A stretch of 28,628 nt of DNA from a virus. The stretch spans positions 1 through 28,628 of the IMG/VR virus record IMGVR_UViG_3300021083_000423. One strand, given 5' to 3'. The position numbers were made by a program, and so were the translations under genes. A model generated the notes under the pieces. It searched no databases, was not told the origin of the DNA, and worked only from the letters and a program-made list of their open reading frames with translations. Of this stretch, positions 28,624-28,628 are shown piece by piece. Every line of letters begins with the position of its first letter. Position 1 is the stretch's first letter.

Positions 28624-28628
28624 ACTGC

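Overview
The window is one long leftward (minus-strand) morphogenesis operon of a tailed phage or prophage with a contractile tail (myovirus type). Gene order and protein families resemble Bcep781-like and related proteobacterial phages: DUF1073 portal, Nudix-DUF2213 protease/scaffold, DUF2184-type capsid, DUF3383 sheath, baseplate J, Gp138-like spike and DUF2612. G+C is about 57-60 % over most of the window, and the protein flavour suggests an alphaproteobacterial host. That host call is inference only. I see no integrase, lysis cassette, tRNA, rRNA or CRISPR.

Layout from right to left, which is the direction of transcription. At 28.5-27.3 kb is a winged-helix replication initiator resembling lambda O, with four iterons inside the gene that look like a replication origin. 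At 27.3-26.7 kb is a NusG/RfaH-like factor that may make RNA polymerase processive through the late operon. A 469-bp stretch without a confident gene follows, then the DNA-packaging genes (TerS, TerL), portal, a small unknown gene and a Mu gpF-like head protein. A plus-strand 67-aa DNA-binding protein with its own promoter sits inside the head module (21.5 kb). Next are the Nudix/DUF2213/scaffold polyprotein, a decoration protein interrupted by an in-frame amber codon, the major capsid protein and head-completion genes (18-13.4 kb). Then come a fibre-like gene, tail sheath, tail tube, tail-assembly chaperones with a -1 frameshift, tape measure with an M15-type peptidase, hub, spike, baseplate wedge genes and tail fibres. 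The last gene runs off the left edge.

Most genes are joined by ATGA, GTGA or TGATG overlaps, or carry a Shine-Dalgarno sequence inside the end of the previous gene, so translation is probably coupled along the operon.

The strongest unusual signals are: (1) a 296-bp passenger-gene element with perfect 26-bp terminal inverted repeats and a 12-bp target duplication, inserted exactly at the stop/start junction between tail tube and chaperone genes without breaking either; (2) a lambda-type iteron origin inside the initiator gene; (3) a GNAT-like, low-G+C domain inserted into the middle of the Nudix domain and flanked by imperfect direct repeats; (4) an amber codon exactly at the conserved Trp of a beta-rich module that recurs in four different virion proteins; (5) a counter-oriented, apparently leaderless and probably self-regulated DNA-binding gene inside the head operon.
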